A stretch of DNA of 64,000 nucleotides from Bifidobacterium erythrocebi (GTDB lineage Bacteria > Actinomycetota > Actinomycetes > Actinomycetales > Bifidobacteriaceae). The stretch's first letter is position 1. Every line of letters starts with the position of its first letter. Shown one piece after another: positions 18,290-27,842 of this stretch. The stretch covers positions 62,001-126,000 of the forward strand of contig NZ_JAAIIF010000002.1 in assembly GCF_012932675.1 (NCBI RefSeq), given 5' to 3'. Position numbers and translations under genes: made by a program. Below the pieces are notes generated by a model. That model saw only the letters and a list, made by a program, of their open reading frames with translations. It had not been told where the DNA came from and ran no database searches.

Positions 18290-19909
18290 GTGACCGACAA
18301 GCAGTCCGTAGTGATTATCGGCGGTGGCCCTGCTGGCCTGACCGCGGCTTGGGAACTCATCAAGGACGGCGGCGCCGACAAGTACGACGTCACTGTTCTG
18401 GAGGAGACCCACGAATTCGGCGGTATCTCCCGCACCGTGAAGCACAATGGCAACCGCATGGACATCGGCGGTCACCGGTTCTTCTCGAAGGACGACCGCA
18501 TCATGGATTGGTGGAAGAACACGCTTCCGCTGCAGGGTGCGCCTTCCTATGACGACAAGAAGCTCCACCGCGAGCACGACATGGAGCCGGGCGGCCCGGA
18601 TCCCGAGGTCGAAGACAAGGTGATGCTCAAGCGCCACCGCGTCTCCCGCATCTACTGGAACAAGCACTTCCTGGATTACCCGATCTCCCTGAGCGCGGGC
18701 ACCCTGAAGGCCATGGGCTTCAAGCTGACCATGGTCGCCGGCTTCAGCTACCTGAAGTCCATGGTGCACAAGCTGCCGGAAGACAATCTGGAGAACTTCT
18801 ACATCAACCGTTTCGGCCGCAAGCTGTACTCCATGTTCTTCGAGGGCTACACCGAGAAGCTGTGGGGCCGCCACCCCTCCGAGATCTCGGCCGACTGGGG
18901 CGCACAGCGCGTCAAGGGCCTGAGCATCCTGGGCGTGCTGAAGAACGCCTTCCAGAAGCTGCTGCCGAAGAAGCGCGACAATTCCGAGGTGGAGACCTCC
19001 CTCATCGAGGAGTTCTGGTACCCGAAGTACGGCCCCGGCCAGCTGTGGGAAACCGTGGAATCCAACTGCGAGAACGCGGGCGTGAAGGTCGTCACCGACG
19101 CCAAGGTAATCGAGGTGCGCCAGAAGGACGGCCATATCGCCTCCGTGGTGACCGAGGCCGCCGACGGCACCCGCACCGAGTGGAACGCCGACCAGTTCAT
19201 CTCCTCCATGCCGGTCAAGGACCTGGTCGAGGCCATCGACGCCGCAGGCACCGATGCCGAAGCCGTGGCCACCGGTTCCAAGGAGGCCCCGGCGGCCGTC
19301 ACCGAAGTGGCCGAAGGCCTGCCGTACCGCGACTTCGTGACCGTCGGCCTGCTGGTCAACCACCTGAAGCTTGAGAACACCACCGACATCCCCACCCTCG
19401 GCAACCCGCCGATCGTGCCGGATTGCTGGATCTACGTGCAGGATCCGGGCTACAAGGTCGGCCGTATCCAGGTGTTCAACAACTGGAGCCCGTACCTGGT
19501 CAAGAACGTCGACGACACCGTGTGGATCGGTCTGGAATACTTCTGCGAGGAAGGCGACACCTTCTGGAACATGAGCGAGGAGGACGCGGTGAAGTTCGCG
19601 ATTTCCGAGCTGATGCGCATGGGCGTCATCGAGAACCCCGAGGACGTGCTCGACTCCCACCGCGAACGCGTCAAGAAGGCATACCCCGCCTACTTCGACA
19701 CGTACGATCGCATCGACGAGGTCATCGACTATCTCGACGGCTTCGGCAACCTGTACTGCGTGGGCCGTAACGGCCAGCATCGCTACAACAACATGGACCA
19801 TTCCATGGCAACCGCCATCGAGGCAGTCGGCAACATCAAGTCCGGCAAGGAAACCAAGGAAAACGTCTGGTCCGTGAACACCGACAAGTCCTACCACGAG
19901 GAGAAGTAG
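18290..19909 (+). CDS. NAD(P)/FAD-dependent oxidoreductase (UDP-galactopyranose mutase / protoporphyrinogen oxidase-like fold)
   Basis: A 539-residue flavoprotein. The N-terminal dinucleotide-binding motif is VVIIGGGPAGLTAAWEL, followed by EETHEFGGISRTV and MDIGGHRFFSK, the amine-oxidase-like FAD signature. Related proteins occur with polysaccharide or glycosyltransferase genes, and some are annotated as UDP-galactopyranose mutases. The specific substrate is uncertain because true Glf enzymes are shorter. I choose GTG 18290: AAGGAG at 18277-18282 is 7 nt from it but only 1 nt from ATG 18284. TAGAAT at 18255-18260 is a plausible -10. Confidence 0.82.
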   Translation: MTDKQSVVIIGGGPAGLTAAWELIKDGGADKYDVTVLEETHEFGGISRTVKHNGNRMDIGGHRFFSKDDRIMDWWKNTLPLQGAPSYDDKKLHREHDMEPGGPDPEVEDKVMLKRHRVSRIYWNKHFLDYPISLSAGTLKAMGFKLTMVAGFSYLKSMVHKLPEDNLENFYINRFGRKLYSMFFEGYTEKLWGRHPSEISADWGAQRVKGLSILGVLKNAFQKLLPKKRDNSEVETSLIEEFWYPKYGPGQLWETVESNCENAGVKVVTDAKVIEVRQKDGHIASVVTEAADGTRTEWNADQFISSMPVKDLVEAIDAAGTDAEAVATGSKEAPAAVTEVAEGLPYRDFVTVGLLVNHLKLENTTDIPTLGNPPIVPDCWIYVQDPGYKVGRIQVFNNWSPYLVKNVDDTVWIGLEYFCEEGDTFWNMSEEDAVKFAISELMRMGVIENPEDVLDSHRERVKKAYPAYFDTYDRIDEVIDYLDGFGNLYCVGRNGQHRYNNMDHSMATAIEAVGNIKSGKETKENVWSVNTDKSYHEEK

Positions 19910-19939
19910 TCGGCGTAGCCGTGATATAGGCGGTATGAC

Positions 19940-19968
19940 GGTTGCCTGACGGCAAAGCAAAGGCAACC
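19940..19968 (+). terminator. hairpin after the FAD oxidoreductase
   Basis: GGTTGCC (19940-19946) pairs with GGCAACC (19962-19968) around a 15-nt loop, followed by CGTTGGTTT. Between here and rho (355-bp gap) I see only the rho promoter and leader. Confidence 0.5.
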
Positions 19969-20118
19969 CGTTGGTTTGTGCATACAAGGGCGCATACTGG
20001 AGCAATCCGGCGTGCGCCCTTGGCGTATTTCCATGCGCCGCGGCCGGGAATCACCCTCTGCGCGCACTGCGATCACAACGGCGCAAAACCCGCATGGAAA
20101 GCGCGATATGCCGGCGTG

Positions 20119-20147
20119 TTGCGTTGTCCGGGACGGCGTTGTACAGT
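20119..20147 (+). promoter_or_regulatory. candidate rho promoter
   Basis: TTGCGT (20119-20124), a 17-nt spacer and TACAGT (20142-20147). It predicts a leader of about 110 nt before GTG 20265, a length that leaves room for Rho autoregulation. Confidence 0.55.
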
Positions 20148-20264
20148 GAAGCAAGTTCACGTGCATGGTTTGCCGTGGATTCTCATCGCGGCGTGAAGCC
20201 GCAATCACTCTTCAGAATCGTCAAGGGAATACGGTTTGGCGAATGCTGTGGAAAGGTATGTAAC

Positions 20265-22262
20265 GTGGCCAATAGCCAAGATCTTGAGAGCATGAAATTG
20301 CCGGAGCTCAAGGAGCTTGCCAAGCAGATGGGACTGCGCGGCACCTCTACAATGCGCAAGCCGGAGCTGCTTGCCACGCTTCAGGCCGCCCGTTCCGGTG
20401 GTGAGGCACCGGCCGGCGTCACCGTCAAAGCTCCGAAGACCAGCACGCCCAAGGCCGCCGAAAAGGCGGAAACCAAGGCTGACAAGGCCGAAAAGACCGT
20501 GAAGGCCGACAAGGAAGACAAGGCTGACAAGCCGGCGAAAGCCGAAGCCGTAACGCTTGCCGAGGCTATGCCCGCCAAGTCGGATGAGGCGAAAAGCGCC
20601 AAGCGCGATCGCTCCGCCAAGAAGGACAAGGCCCAGGAGGCCGTGGATCTGCTGGCCACGCTGGATCTCGACTCCGCGAAGGATTCCGAGCGCAAGGAGC
20701 GCAAGCCGCGTCGTCGCATCCTCGATGAGGATGACGAACTGATCGCCGGCAATGTGCGCCGCCGTCGCCATCGCAAGGATCACGACGCACCCAGCGAGGA
20801 AACCGCGCGCGATCTTGACGACATCCTCGCATCCCTGCCGTCCAATAAGGATTCCCGCAACGAGAACGACTCGTACCGTGGCCGCGAGGAGCGCGGCGAC
20901 CGTGACGGCCGTGATGGACGCGACAACCGCGATCGCCGCGGACGCCGTCTGCGTGGGCGCAACCGTGATTTCGAAGATCGCGACGAACGCCGCAACCGCA
21001 ACGATCGCAACGACCGCGCCGACCGCAATGCGGAAAACAACGAGAACGACGTTCGCGACAACGGTCGCAACGATCGTGCCGACCGCAACGACCGCGCGGA
21101 TCAGCAGGCCGATCTGGTGCCGGTCGCCGGCATCGTGGACGTGCTGGAATCCTACGCATTCGTGCGCACCTCCGGCTACCTGCCCGGCCCGAACGACGTG
21201 TACGTTTCCATGGGCCAGGTCAAGAAGTACGGGCTGCGCAAGGGCGACGCCGTGCATGGTGCCATCCGTGCGCCGCGCGAGGGCGAACGCCGCAACCAGC
21301 GCCAGAAGTTCGTGCCGCTGCAGTCCATCGATTCCATCAACGGCATGAGCGTCGAGGAATCCATGGGCCGCCCGCAGTTCAACAAGCTCACCCCGCTCTA
21401 CCCGCAGGAGCGCTTGAAGCAGGAAACCACGCCCAACAAGCTCACCGGCCGCATCATGGACATCATCTCCCCGATCGGCAAGGGCCAGCGTGGCCTGATC
21501 GTGTCCCCTCCGAAGGCAGGCAAGACGATCACCCTGCAGAACATCGCCAACGCCATCACCACCAACAATCCCGAAGTGCATCTGATGGTCGTGCTGGTGG
21601 ACGAACGCCCCGAGGAAGTCACCGACATGGAGCGCACGGTGCAGGGCGAAGTCATCTCCTCCACCTTCGACCGCCCGGCCTCCGACCACACCATCGTGGC
21701 CGAACTGGCCATCGAACGCGCCAAGCGCCTGGTGGAGCTTGGCCAGGACGTGGTCGTGCTGCTCGATTCCATGACCCGTCTGGCCCGCGCCTACAACATC
21801 GCGGCACCGGCCTCCGGCCGTATCCTGTCCGGCGGTGTGGACGCGCAGGCACTGTACCCGCCGAAGAAGTTCTTCGGCGCGGCCCGCAATATCGAAAACG
21901 GCGGCTCCCTGACCATCATCTCCTCTGCACTGGTGGAAACCGGTTCCAAGATGGACGAGGTGATCTTCGAGGAGTTCAAGGGCACCGGCAACATGGAACT
22001 GCGCCTGAGCCGCGAACTGGCGGAAAAGCGCATGTTCCCGGCCATCGACGTGAACGCCTCCGGCACCCGCCGCGAAGAGCTCATCACCGATCCGCAGGAA
22101 CTGCCGATCATCTACCGTCTGCGCCGCCTGTTTGGTGGCATGGAGGCCGAGCAGGCCTACCAGACCCTGGTGCCGCGTCTGAAGAAGACCGCGTCCAACC
22201 GCGACTTCCTCGCCGCCATCGTGCAGCAGGCCAACGCGAACAACGCCACCAACGGCAACTGA
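20265..22262 (+). CDS. rho: transcription termination factor Rho
   Basis: A 665-residue hexameric RNA helicase that terminates transcription. The Rho_N helical domain is at residues 1-45 ([17 protein letters not shown]). A long insert (about 50-285) follows: first Lys/Ala-rich, then Asp/Arg/Asn-rich ([15 protein letters not shown]), as in high-GC actinobacteria. The RNA-binding cold-shock-like domain starts near 290. The ATPase core has Walker A PPKAGKT at 415-421, Walker [16 protein letters not shown], and the Q/R-loop region [20 protein letters not shown]. The start is GTG 20265, with GAAAGG 8 nt upstream. The open frame extends further 5' but lacks family similarity there. Confidence 0.97.
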   Translation: MANSQDLESMKLPELKELAKQMGLRGTSTMRKPELLATLQAARSGGEAPAGVTVKAPKTSTPKAAEKAETKADKAEKTVKADKEDKADKPAKAEAVTLAEAMPAKSDEAKSAKRDRSAKKDKAQEAVDLLATLDLDSAKDSERKERKPRRRILDEDDELIAGNVRRRRHRKDHDAPSEETARDLDDILASLPSNKDSRNENDSYRGREERGDRDGRDGRDNRDRRGRRLRGRNRDFEDRDERRNRNDRNDRADRNAENNENDVRDNGRNDRADRNDRADQQADLVPVAGIVDVLESYAFVRTSGYLPGPNDVYVSMGQVKKYGLRKGDAVHGAIRAPREGERRNQRQKFVPLQSIDSINGMSVEESMGRPQFNKLTPLYPQERLKQETTPNKLTGRIMDIISPIGKGQRGLIVSPPKAGKTITLQNIANAITTNNPEVHLMVVLVDERPEEVTDMERTVQGEVISSTFDRPASDHTIVAELAIERAKRLVELGQDVVVLLDSMTRLARAYNIAAPASGRILSGGVDAQALYPPKKFFGAARNIENGGSLTIISSALVETGSKMDEVIFEEFKGTGNMELRLSRELAEKRMFPAIDVNASGTRREELITDPQELPIIYRLRRLFGGMEAEQAYQTLVPRLKKTASNRDFLAAIVQQANANNATNGN

Positions 22263-22322
22263 TAACGGTGATTGTGGCGCAGAGACGTAGCGTTCTTGCT
22301 GCCTGCGCCACCTGATCGTTTC

Positions 22323-22360
22323 GGCGGGTTCCGGCTATTGCCGGGCCCGCCTTCTTGTTT
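22323..22360 (+). terminator. terminator after rho
   Basis: GGCGGG and CCCGCC (22323-22328/22346-22351), with an inner CCGG/CCGG pair, followed by TTCTTGTTT. A weaker 8-bp pair (GTGGCGCA/TGCGCCAC) lies just before it. Confidence 0.7.
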
Positions 22361-22418
22361 GCCGCTTGCGGATGTTCGGGAGTGGAGGAGTTCGATGCGG
22401 CCGGGGCATTCGGTGGGG

Positions 22419-22424
22419 TAGTCT
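22419..22424 (+). promoter_or_regulatory. -10-like hexamer, leaderless chorismate mutase start
   Basis: TAGTCT ends 6 nt before ATG 22431. No Shine-Dalgarno is visible. Confidence 0.5.
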
Positions 22425-22430
22425 GGCCGT

Positions 22431-22823
22431 ATGAGTGATTCCGAACATAGCGACTGGCAGAAGACCACCATCGATTCGGCCCAGGCCGAACAGCACCCGG
22501 AAACCGCCCGGGCCGTCGCGAAAATCAAGGCGTTGCGCCAATCCATCGACAACATCGATTCCGCGATCGTTTCGCTGCTTGCGGAACGCTTCAAGGCCAC
22601 CTCGCAGGTCGGCGTACTGAAGGCCGAAGCCGGATTCGCACCGGAAGACACCAAGCGCGAGGATTATCAGATCGAGCGTCTGCACCGCATCGCTGTCGAT
22701 GCGGGACTGGATCCGCAGATTGCGGAAATGTACCGGGAATTCGTGGTCACCGAGGCCAAGAAGCGCCATCAGCGCATTGCCGACGCCGGGGGAGATCCTG
22801 GCGTGCTCGACGTATTCGCGTGA
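22431..22823 (+). CDS. chorismate mutase, AroQ class
   Basis: A 130-residue all-helical enzyme that rearranges chorismate to prephenate on the way to phenylalanine and tyrosine. The AroQ pattern is visible: IKALRQSIDNIDSAIVSLLAERFKATSQVGVLKAEAG, given here as ALRQSIDNIDSAIVSLLAER plus FKATSQVGVLKA, then REDYQIERL and EMYREFVVTEAKKRHQ. The essential Arg, Lys and Glu-type residues sit in these helices. The N-terminal 30 residues are an acidic extension. A strong terminator follows, so the gene is monocistronic. Confidence 0.92.
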   Translation: MSDSEHSDWQKTTIDSAQAEQHPETARAVAKIKALRQSIDNIDSAIVSLLAERFKATSQVGVLKAEAGFAPEDTKREDYQIERLHRIAVDAGLDPQIAEMYREFVVTEAKKRHQRIADAGGDPGVLDVFA

Positions 22824-22857
22824 GATTTTGCCGCGGGATATAGGTGAATACATATCG

Positions 22858-22895
22858 GTCTGCATCGCTATCCAATAGGGCGATGCAGACTTTTT
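22858..22895 (+). terminator. Rho-independent terminator after chorismate mutase
   Basis: GTCTGCATCGC / GCGATGCAGAC stem (11 bp, 11-nt loop), then TTTTT. Confidence 0.93.
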
Positions 22896-22980
22896 GTATC
22901 CGTATGGACTGAGATAACTGTCGCGTTCTCAGACCAATAACGGTGAATCCGTTCTTTTCAATATTGACAGTCTGGAAGGG

Positions 22981-23133
22981 TGGGCTGTCGTGGGGCGTGT
23001 GAGACCGTAAGCTTGGCTGCTGAGCCGTGAAGCGAAGAGCCCTGTGGGCTCTTCGTAGGCGAGGTGAGCGGCTGTGCCGCGAAGACCGCGTAGCGGTGCC
23101 TTGAGTGTGTCGAACACGCCCCACGACAGCCCA
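22981..23133. repeat. element X: 153 bp with perfect 20-bp terminal inverted repeats
   Basis: The ends 22981-23000 and 23114-23133 are perfect 20-bp inverted repeats beginning TGGGCTGTCGTGGGG. The interior holds a 9-bp hairpin (GAAGAGCCC 23034-23042, loop TGT, GGGCTCTTC 23046-23054), flanked by GAGCCGTGAAGC and GTAGGC. Further short stems (GCGGC/GCCGC, ACCGC/GCGGT) follow. The core is shared with element Y. It has no open frame, so it is a MITE-like or structured-RNA element. Confidence 0.85.
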
Positions 23134-23158
23134 ACGCCGTTTATATCGTCTAAACTGC

Positions 23159-23200
23159 GAAGGCCTCTGACCACATGATGGAGTGGTCAGAGGCCTTCTT
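23159..23200. terminator. bidirectional terminator after valS
   Basis: A perfect 15-bp stem, GAAGGCCTCTGACCA (23159-23173) with TGGTCAGAGGCCTTC (23184-23198). Confidence 0.88.
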
Positions 23201-23215
23201 CCTGTCAGAGCGGTT

Positions 23216-23371
23216 TGCTCACTTCTTCTTAGGCTTCTTAGCCGGCTGAGCCGTTAAGACGGCAGCCCTGTGGGCTGCCGGTAGGCTCGGCCCGAGCGAG
23301 GCGGTAGCCGAGTGAGGGTGGGATTAGCCCACCCTCCCGTTGCTCAGTTCTTCTTAGGCTTCTTAGCCGGC
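23216..23371. repeat. 31-bp direct repeat of the valS 3' end enclosing element Y
   Basis: 23216-23246 and 23341-23371 match at 30 of 31 positions. Both encode, on the minus strand, the valS tail PAKKPKK-N/K-stop. Between them lies 94-bp element Y (23247-23340). Y carries the same core as element X: TGAGCCGTTAAGA, a 9-bp hairpin (CGGCAGCCC, TGT, GGGCTGCCG) and GTAGGC, then a GGGTGGG/CCCACCC hairpin. The distal copy next to the terminator would be the original gene end. Confidence 0.85.
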
Positions 23372-26127
23372 GGCTCGCCGAGTTCGGATTCCTCGACGAT
23401 CACTTCGGCGGCGGCCTCGGTTTCGGCCTTGGCCTTGTCCATGGCTTCCTTGGCGGCGTCGGCGGTGGCCTTGACGGCCTTGACCGCGGCGACGGCACCG
23501 GCGAAGCTGATCTTGCCGACCACGCGGCCGGCTTCGGCGATATCGCCCAGCGCGCTCTGGATGGATTCGCGCACATCGTCGGCCACGCCCAGCGTCACGG
23601 AGAGGATCGGGGTCTTCATGGAGACCTTCGCCTTGGACTTGATGCCACGCAGCGCGGCCAGTGCCTCACCGGCATGGGTCAGCAGCTCCGGGGAGACCTT
23701 GAATGCGGCAGCCTCATACACGTCCGGGGTAGGCCATGCGGCACGATGCACGGAGCCTTCGCCGGCGTGCATCCAGCTCCACACCTCTTCGGTGGCGTAC
23801 GGCAGGAACGGGGCCAGCAGGCGGGCGAACGCGTCCAGGCCAAGGCCCAGCGCGGTGCGTGCGGACTTGACCGCGGTCTCGCTCGGCACATTGCCGGTCG
23901 CGTCGGCGGTGCCGTAGGCGCGGTTCTTCACCAGTTCGATGTAGTCGTCGCAGAACTGCCAGAAGTAGTTCTCGATGGCCTCCAGAGCCTTGGAATGCTC
24001 GTAGGCGTTCAGGGCGGCGGTGGCTTCGCGCACCACCAGAGCCATCTTCGCCATGGCGGCGCGATCCAGCGGCTCGGTCACATCGGCCGGGTTCCAGGTC
24101 GCGGTGGCGGATTCGGCCACGTGATGGTTCTCGTCCTCACGGCCGATGGCCAGGGCGAACTTGGTGGCGTTGAGCAGCTTGATGGCAAGACGGCGGCCGA
24201 TCTTCATCTGGCCTTCGTCGTACGTGGCGTCCAGGCCCAGGCGCGCGGAAGCGGCCCAGTAGCGCACCGCGTCGGCACCGAACTGCTTGATCGGCTTGTC
24301 CGGCACGACCACGTTGCCCTTGGACTTCGACATCTTCTTGTGGTCCGGATCGAGGATCCAGCCGGACAGGGTCGCGTGGGCCCACGGCAGGCACTTATTC
24401 TCCAAGTGCGCACGGTCCACGGTGGAGAACAGCCAGGTGCGGATGATGTCCTGGCCCTGCGGGCGCAGGTCCATCGGGAACGTGGCGTTGAAGATCGCCT
24501 GGTTCTCTTCGCCCGGCTCTTCCCAACGGGTCACGATCTGCGGGGTGAGGGAGGAGGTCGCCCAGGTGTCCATGATGTCCGGCTCGGCGGTGAAGCCGCC
24601 CGGCACGTCACGCTGGTCCTCGGTGTAGCCTTCCGGCACATCGTCGGTCGGATCGATCGGCAGGATGTCTTCGCTCGGGGTGATCGGGTGGTCGTAATCC
24701 GGGGTGCCGTCTTCCTTTACCGGGTACCACAGCGGGAACGGGACGCCGAAGAAGCGCTGGCGGGAGATCAGCCAGTCGCCGTTCAGGCCGTGCACCCAGT
24801 TCTCGTAGCGCACGCGCATGAAGTCGGGGTGGAAGTTGAGCTCCTTGCCGCGTTCGATGAGTTCGGCGTTGAGCTTCTCGTCGGTGCCGCCGTTCTTCAG
24901 GTACCACTGGCGGGAGGTGACGATTTCGAGCGGCTTGTCGCCCTTCTCGTAGAAGTTCGTCATACGCTTGGTCGGCGTCGGCTCGCCGTCTAGATCGCCG
25001 GATTCGCGCAGGTGATCGACGATGATCTTACGTGCGGAGAACGTGGTCTTGCCTTCGGTCTCCTCGAAGATCTTGCGGCCTTCCTCGCTTTCGATCCAAT
25101 CCGGCACTTCCATGATGATGCGGCCGTTGCGCTGGATGATGGAACGCAGCGGCAGGTTCAGGTCGCGCCACCATTCGACGTCGGTCACGTCGCCGAACGT
25201 ACAGCACATGGCGATGCCGGCGCCCTTGTCCATTTCGGCGGCCTTGTGGGCCAGGATCGGGACCTTGACGTGGAACAGCGGGGAGTACACGTACTGGCCG
25301 AAGTACTTCTTGTAGCGCTCGTCGTCCGGGTGCGCGATCAGCGCGCCGCAGGCGGCCAGCAGTTCCGGACGGGTGGTCTCGATGTAGATCGGGGTGCCGT
25401 CCTCGAAGCGGAAGGCGACCTTGTGGTAGAAGCCCGGGTATTCGCGGGATTCCAGTTCGGCCTGAGCCACAGCGGTCTGGAAGGTCACGTCCCACAGGCC
25501 GGGGGCGTCCTTCTGGTAGGCCTCGCCGCGGGCCAGATTGCGCAGGAACGCCTTCTGCGCCACGCGCTGCGGGTGCTTGCCGATGGTGTGGTAGGTCTGG
25601 GACCAGTCGATGGACAGGCCCAGGGAACGCCACAGGGCCTCGAACTGCTTCTCGTCCTGGGCGGTGAGCTTTTCGCACAGCTCGATGAAGTTCTTACGGG
25701 AGATCGGCACCTGGTCCTTGGCGTTGATCTTCTTGCCGTCGGTGCCTTCAAACGGCGGCTTGAAATCGGGATCGTACTTCAGCGACGTGTCCACGCGCAC
25801 GCCGTAGTAGTTCTGCACGCGGCGTTCGGTCGGCAGGCCGTTGTCGTCCCAACCCATCGGGTAGAACACGTCGTAGCCCTGCATGCGCTTGAAACGCGCG
25901 ATCACGTCGGTGTGCGTGTAGGAGAACACGTGGCCCACGTGCAGGTGGCCGGAAACGGTGGGCGGCGGGGTGTCGATGGAGTAGACGGCCTTGCGGTCGC
26001 GGGTGTTGTTGAACTTGTAGGTGCCGTTCTCGTCCCAGACGGCACGCCACTTGTCTTCCAGACCGTCCACGCCGACTTTGTCGGGCAGCGGGGTCAGATT
26101 TGCATCGATGGATTTGGCTTCAGTCAT
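23344..26127 (-). CDS. valS: valyl-tRNA synthetase
   Basis: A 927-residue class I synthetase that charges tRNA(Val). The HIGH-type motif is HVGH at residues 63-66 (within PPPTVSGHLHVGH). KMSKS is at 598-602. The CP1 editing domain (about 185-340) is present, with TTRPELLAACGALIAHPDD. The C-terminus is shortened compared with enzymes having a long coiled coil; it ends in an Ala/Lys/Glu-rich helix and a PAKKPKKN tail. The start ATG 26127 has TAAACT 7 nt upstream and no Shine-Dalgarno. An in-frame ATG at 26178 would add 17 residues of no family similarity. The stop lies within the duplicated 3' end. Confidence 0.97.
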   Translation of the reverse strand: MTEAKSIDANLTPLPDKVGVDGLEDKWRAVWDENGTYKFNNTRDRKAVYSIDTPPPTVSGHLHVGHVFSYTHTDVIARFKRMQGYDVFYPMGWDDNGLPTERRVQNYYGVRVDTSLKYDPDFKPPFEGTDGKKINAKDQVPISRKNFIELCEKLTAQDEKQFEALWRSLGLSIDWSQTYHTIGKHPQRVAQKAFLRNLARGEAYQKDAPGLWDVTFQTAVAQAELESREYPGFYHKVAFRFEDGTPIYIETTRPELLAACGALIAHPDDERYKKYFGQYVYSPLFHVKVPILAHKAAEMDKGAGIAMCCTFGDVTDVEWWRDLNLPLRSIIQRNGRIIMEVPDWIESEEGRKIFEETEGKTTFSARKIIVDHLRESGDLDGEPTPTKRMTNFYEKGDKPLEIVTSRQWYLKNGGTDEKLNAELIERGKELNFHPDFMRVRYENWVHGLNGDWLISRQRFFGVPFPLWYPVKEDGTPDYDHPITPSEDILPIDPTDDVPEGYTEDQRDVPGGFTAEPDIMDTWATSSLTPQIVTRWEEPGEENQAIFNATFPMDLRPQGQDIIRTWLFSTVDRAHLENKCLPWAHATLSGWILDPDHKKMSKSKGNVVVPDKPIKQFGADAVRYWAASARLGLDATYDEGQMKIGRRLAIKLLNATKFALAIGREDENHHVAESATATWNPADVTEPLDRAAMAKMALVVREATAALNAYEHSKALEAIENYFWQFCDDYIELVKNRAYGTADATGNVPSETAVKSARTALGLGLDAFARLLAPFLPYATEEVWSWMHAGEGSVHRAAWPTPDVYEAAAFKVSPELLTHAGEALAALRGIKSKAKVSMKTPILSVTLGVADDVRESIQSALGDIAEAGRVVGKISFAGAVAAVKAVKATADAAKEAMDKAKAETEAAAEVIVEESELGEPPAKKPKKN

Positions 26128-26134
26128 ACGCGCC

Positions 26135-26140
26135 AGTTTA
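26135..26140 (-). promoter_or_regulatory. -10-like hexamer, leaderless valS start
   Basis: TAAACT on the minus strand ends 7 nt before ATG 26127. Confidence 0.5.
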
Positions 26141-26194
26141 AAGCTTTTGCATGACAAGAAAGCGCCATTTTCCGCCATAGTGCGGGTAGGGCGG

Positions 26195-27733
26195 CTACTG
26201 CTTGGCGATGTTGGCGAGCGGCAGGCGTTCGTCGGCCATCTGCGCCGAGTACCCGGCGAGCTGCGTGGACGCCACGACTGCCGTCTTGCGGGCGTACAGC
26301 CAGTCGCTGGCGGCCGTGGAGCTGACGGTTCGAGCGTATGCCTTCATGCCGTTTTCGTACGCTTCCTGCGTGGTCGACCGCATCGCCTGCGTGTACTGCG
26401 TCTGCGCGTCGGCGTTCGTGTAGCGTGAGATGCCGTTCGGATCGGCGAAGTCGGCTGTGCCGTCAACGCCGTCGATGGTGGTGAGCAGCAGCTGGAAATT
26501 GCGCTTGCTGATGCAGTCCTGTACTCCCGCGTCGCTCAGTGCGGACACTTCGACCGAAATGCCCTGCTCCTGCAGCTGGCTTGCGATCTGCTGCGCGAGC
26601 GATTCATAGGTTTCGTTGGTCACCAACTTCAGCGTGCCGATATAGCTTGACGAGAAGTAGCTCATAAGCTGGCGTCCCCTGTCCGCATTGTGGGCAATCA
26701 ATCCGGTGAGATCCTCGTAGCCGGGTTCGAGCGGCCCGATGGGTCCGCCGAGCACCTGGGCCACATCGGAACGATTCTGCGTCAGCGCGGTCTTGTCGAG
26801 CATCATGCGCAGGGCCGTACGCGCCTGCACATCGGAGAGGATCGAATCGGCGTCGTTGTTGTACAGCAGCGTGACCTTGCGCTCGCTGGTGCCCGATGCG
26901 ACGCGCAGGTTCTGGTCGTTATCGGCGGATTTCGCGGACGAGGGGTCCGTCGGGATCGCAAGGTCGACATCACCGGCCTTCGCGGCCTTCATTAGCGCGG
27001 TGTCGTCGTTGTAGTTGCTGATGACGATGGTGCTTGTTTTGGCGGTGGATTCGCCGGTTGCGGCAAGGGTGATGCGCTTGTTCGGCGTGAAATCCTTGAC
27101 GCGGTAGGGGCCGGAGCCTGCCGCCTGGGTCTTGTAGTCGATGCCTGCCGCACGGTCGTATACGATGCCGAGCCGCCCGGCGAGCGTGCGCGGCAATGTG
27201 GCATCCGGCTGTTTCAACGTGATGACCACGGTGCTGGTATTCGGATTGGAGACCGAGGCGAGCGAGGCGAGTTTGGTGTCCGCGCCGGGCCACTTGTTGG
27301 AGACCGCCTGTTGCAGCGACCACACCACGCTGGACGCGTCGAGGGTATGGCCGTTGGCGAATCGCAGCCCGTCCCGCAAGGTGAACGTGAGTGTGAGACC
27401 GTCGGACGAGGTCTTCCATGTGGACGCGAGACCGGCGGTGATTTTGTTCTCGTTATTGCGGTCCAGCAACGTCTGGTAGACGTTTCCGATGAGCACGCGG
27501 TCGAGTGAAGTGCTGTTCGCGGTGCGTATGTCGAGGGTGTCGGGCGTATCGGTGATGCCCACGGTGACGGTGCCGCCAGACGTTCCCGCAGCGTCGCCGA
27601 ACAGGCTGCGGTGCGTGATGCGCGGAACCGCCACCAGCAGGGCCACGGCCAATACCGCGGAGACGCCAAGGAATATGAGCCAACGGCTCAGCTGGTTTGC
27701 GGTGGATTCCCGATGCTGCGACTTCTTCGACAT
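26195..27733 (-). CDS. extracellular solute-binding protein, family 5 (oligopeptide type)
   Basis: A 512-residue SBP_bac_5 protein, the ligand-binding part of peptide or related ABC importers. The N-terminus has a membrane helix (about 18-38: LIFLGVSAVLAVALLVAVP) but no lipobox Cys, so it appears anchored by the helix. The family start GGTVTVGITDTPDTLDI and the region ASTWKTSSDGLTLTFTLRDG are typical. The ligand is not evident. No ABC permease or ATPase gene is adjacent, so it is an orphan binding protein. TACACT (minus strand, 27741-27746) lies 7 nt before ATG 27733. Confidence 0.88.
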   Translation of the reverse strand: MSKKSQHRESTANQLSRWLIFLGVSAVLAVALLVAVPRITHRSLFGDAAGTSGGTVTVGITDTPDTLDIRTANSTSLDRVLIGNVYQTLLDRNNENKITAGLASTWKTSSDGLTLTFTLRDGLRFANGHTLDASSVVWSLQQAVSNKWPGADTKLASLASVSNPNTSTVVITLKQPDATLPRTLAGRLGIVYDRAAGIDYKTQAAGSGPYRVKDFTPNKRITLAATGESTAKTSTIVISNYNDDTALMKAAKAGDVDLAIPTDPSSAKSADNDQNLRVASGTSERKVTLLYNNDADSILSDVQARTALRMMLDKTALTQNRSDVAQVLGGPIGPLEPGYEDLTGLIAHNADRGRQLMSYFSSSYIGTLKLVTNETYESLAQQIASQLQEQGISVEVSALSDAGVQDCISKRNFQLLLTTIDGVDGTADFADPNGISRYTNADAQTQYTQAMRSTTQEAYENGMKAYARTVSSTAASDWLYARKTAVVASTQLAGYSAQMADERLPLANIAKQ

Positions 27734-27740
27734 GTGTCCC

Positions 27741-27746
27741 AGTGTA
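27741..27746 (-). promoter_or_regulatory. -10-like hexamer, leaderless start of the solute-binding gene
   Basis: TACACT on the minus strand, 7 nt before the ATG, with no Shine-Dalgarno. Confidence 0.5.
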
Positions 27747-27842
27747 TCGGTGTGGGTAACGTTCGCGGGCGAGGGCGGTACAGGGACGCCGTGCGATGGA
27801 GGGGCGTCGGTGGGACGGCTACAGCGAGATGGCGGTAGACGG

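Noticed and set aside
19971..20264. N-terminal extension of Rho
   Set aside because: No similarity to Rho; the promoter and GTG 20265 with GAAAGG explain the start.
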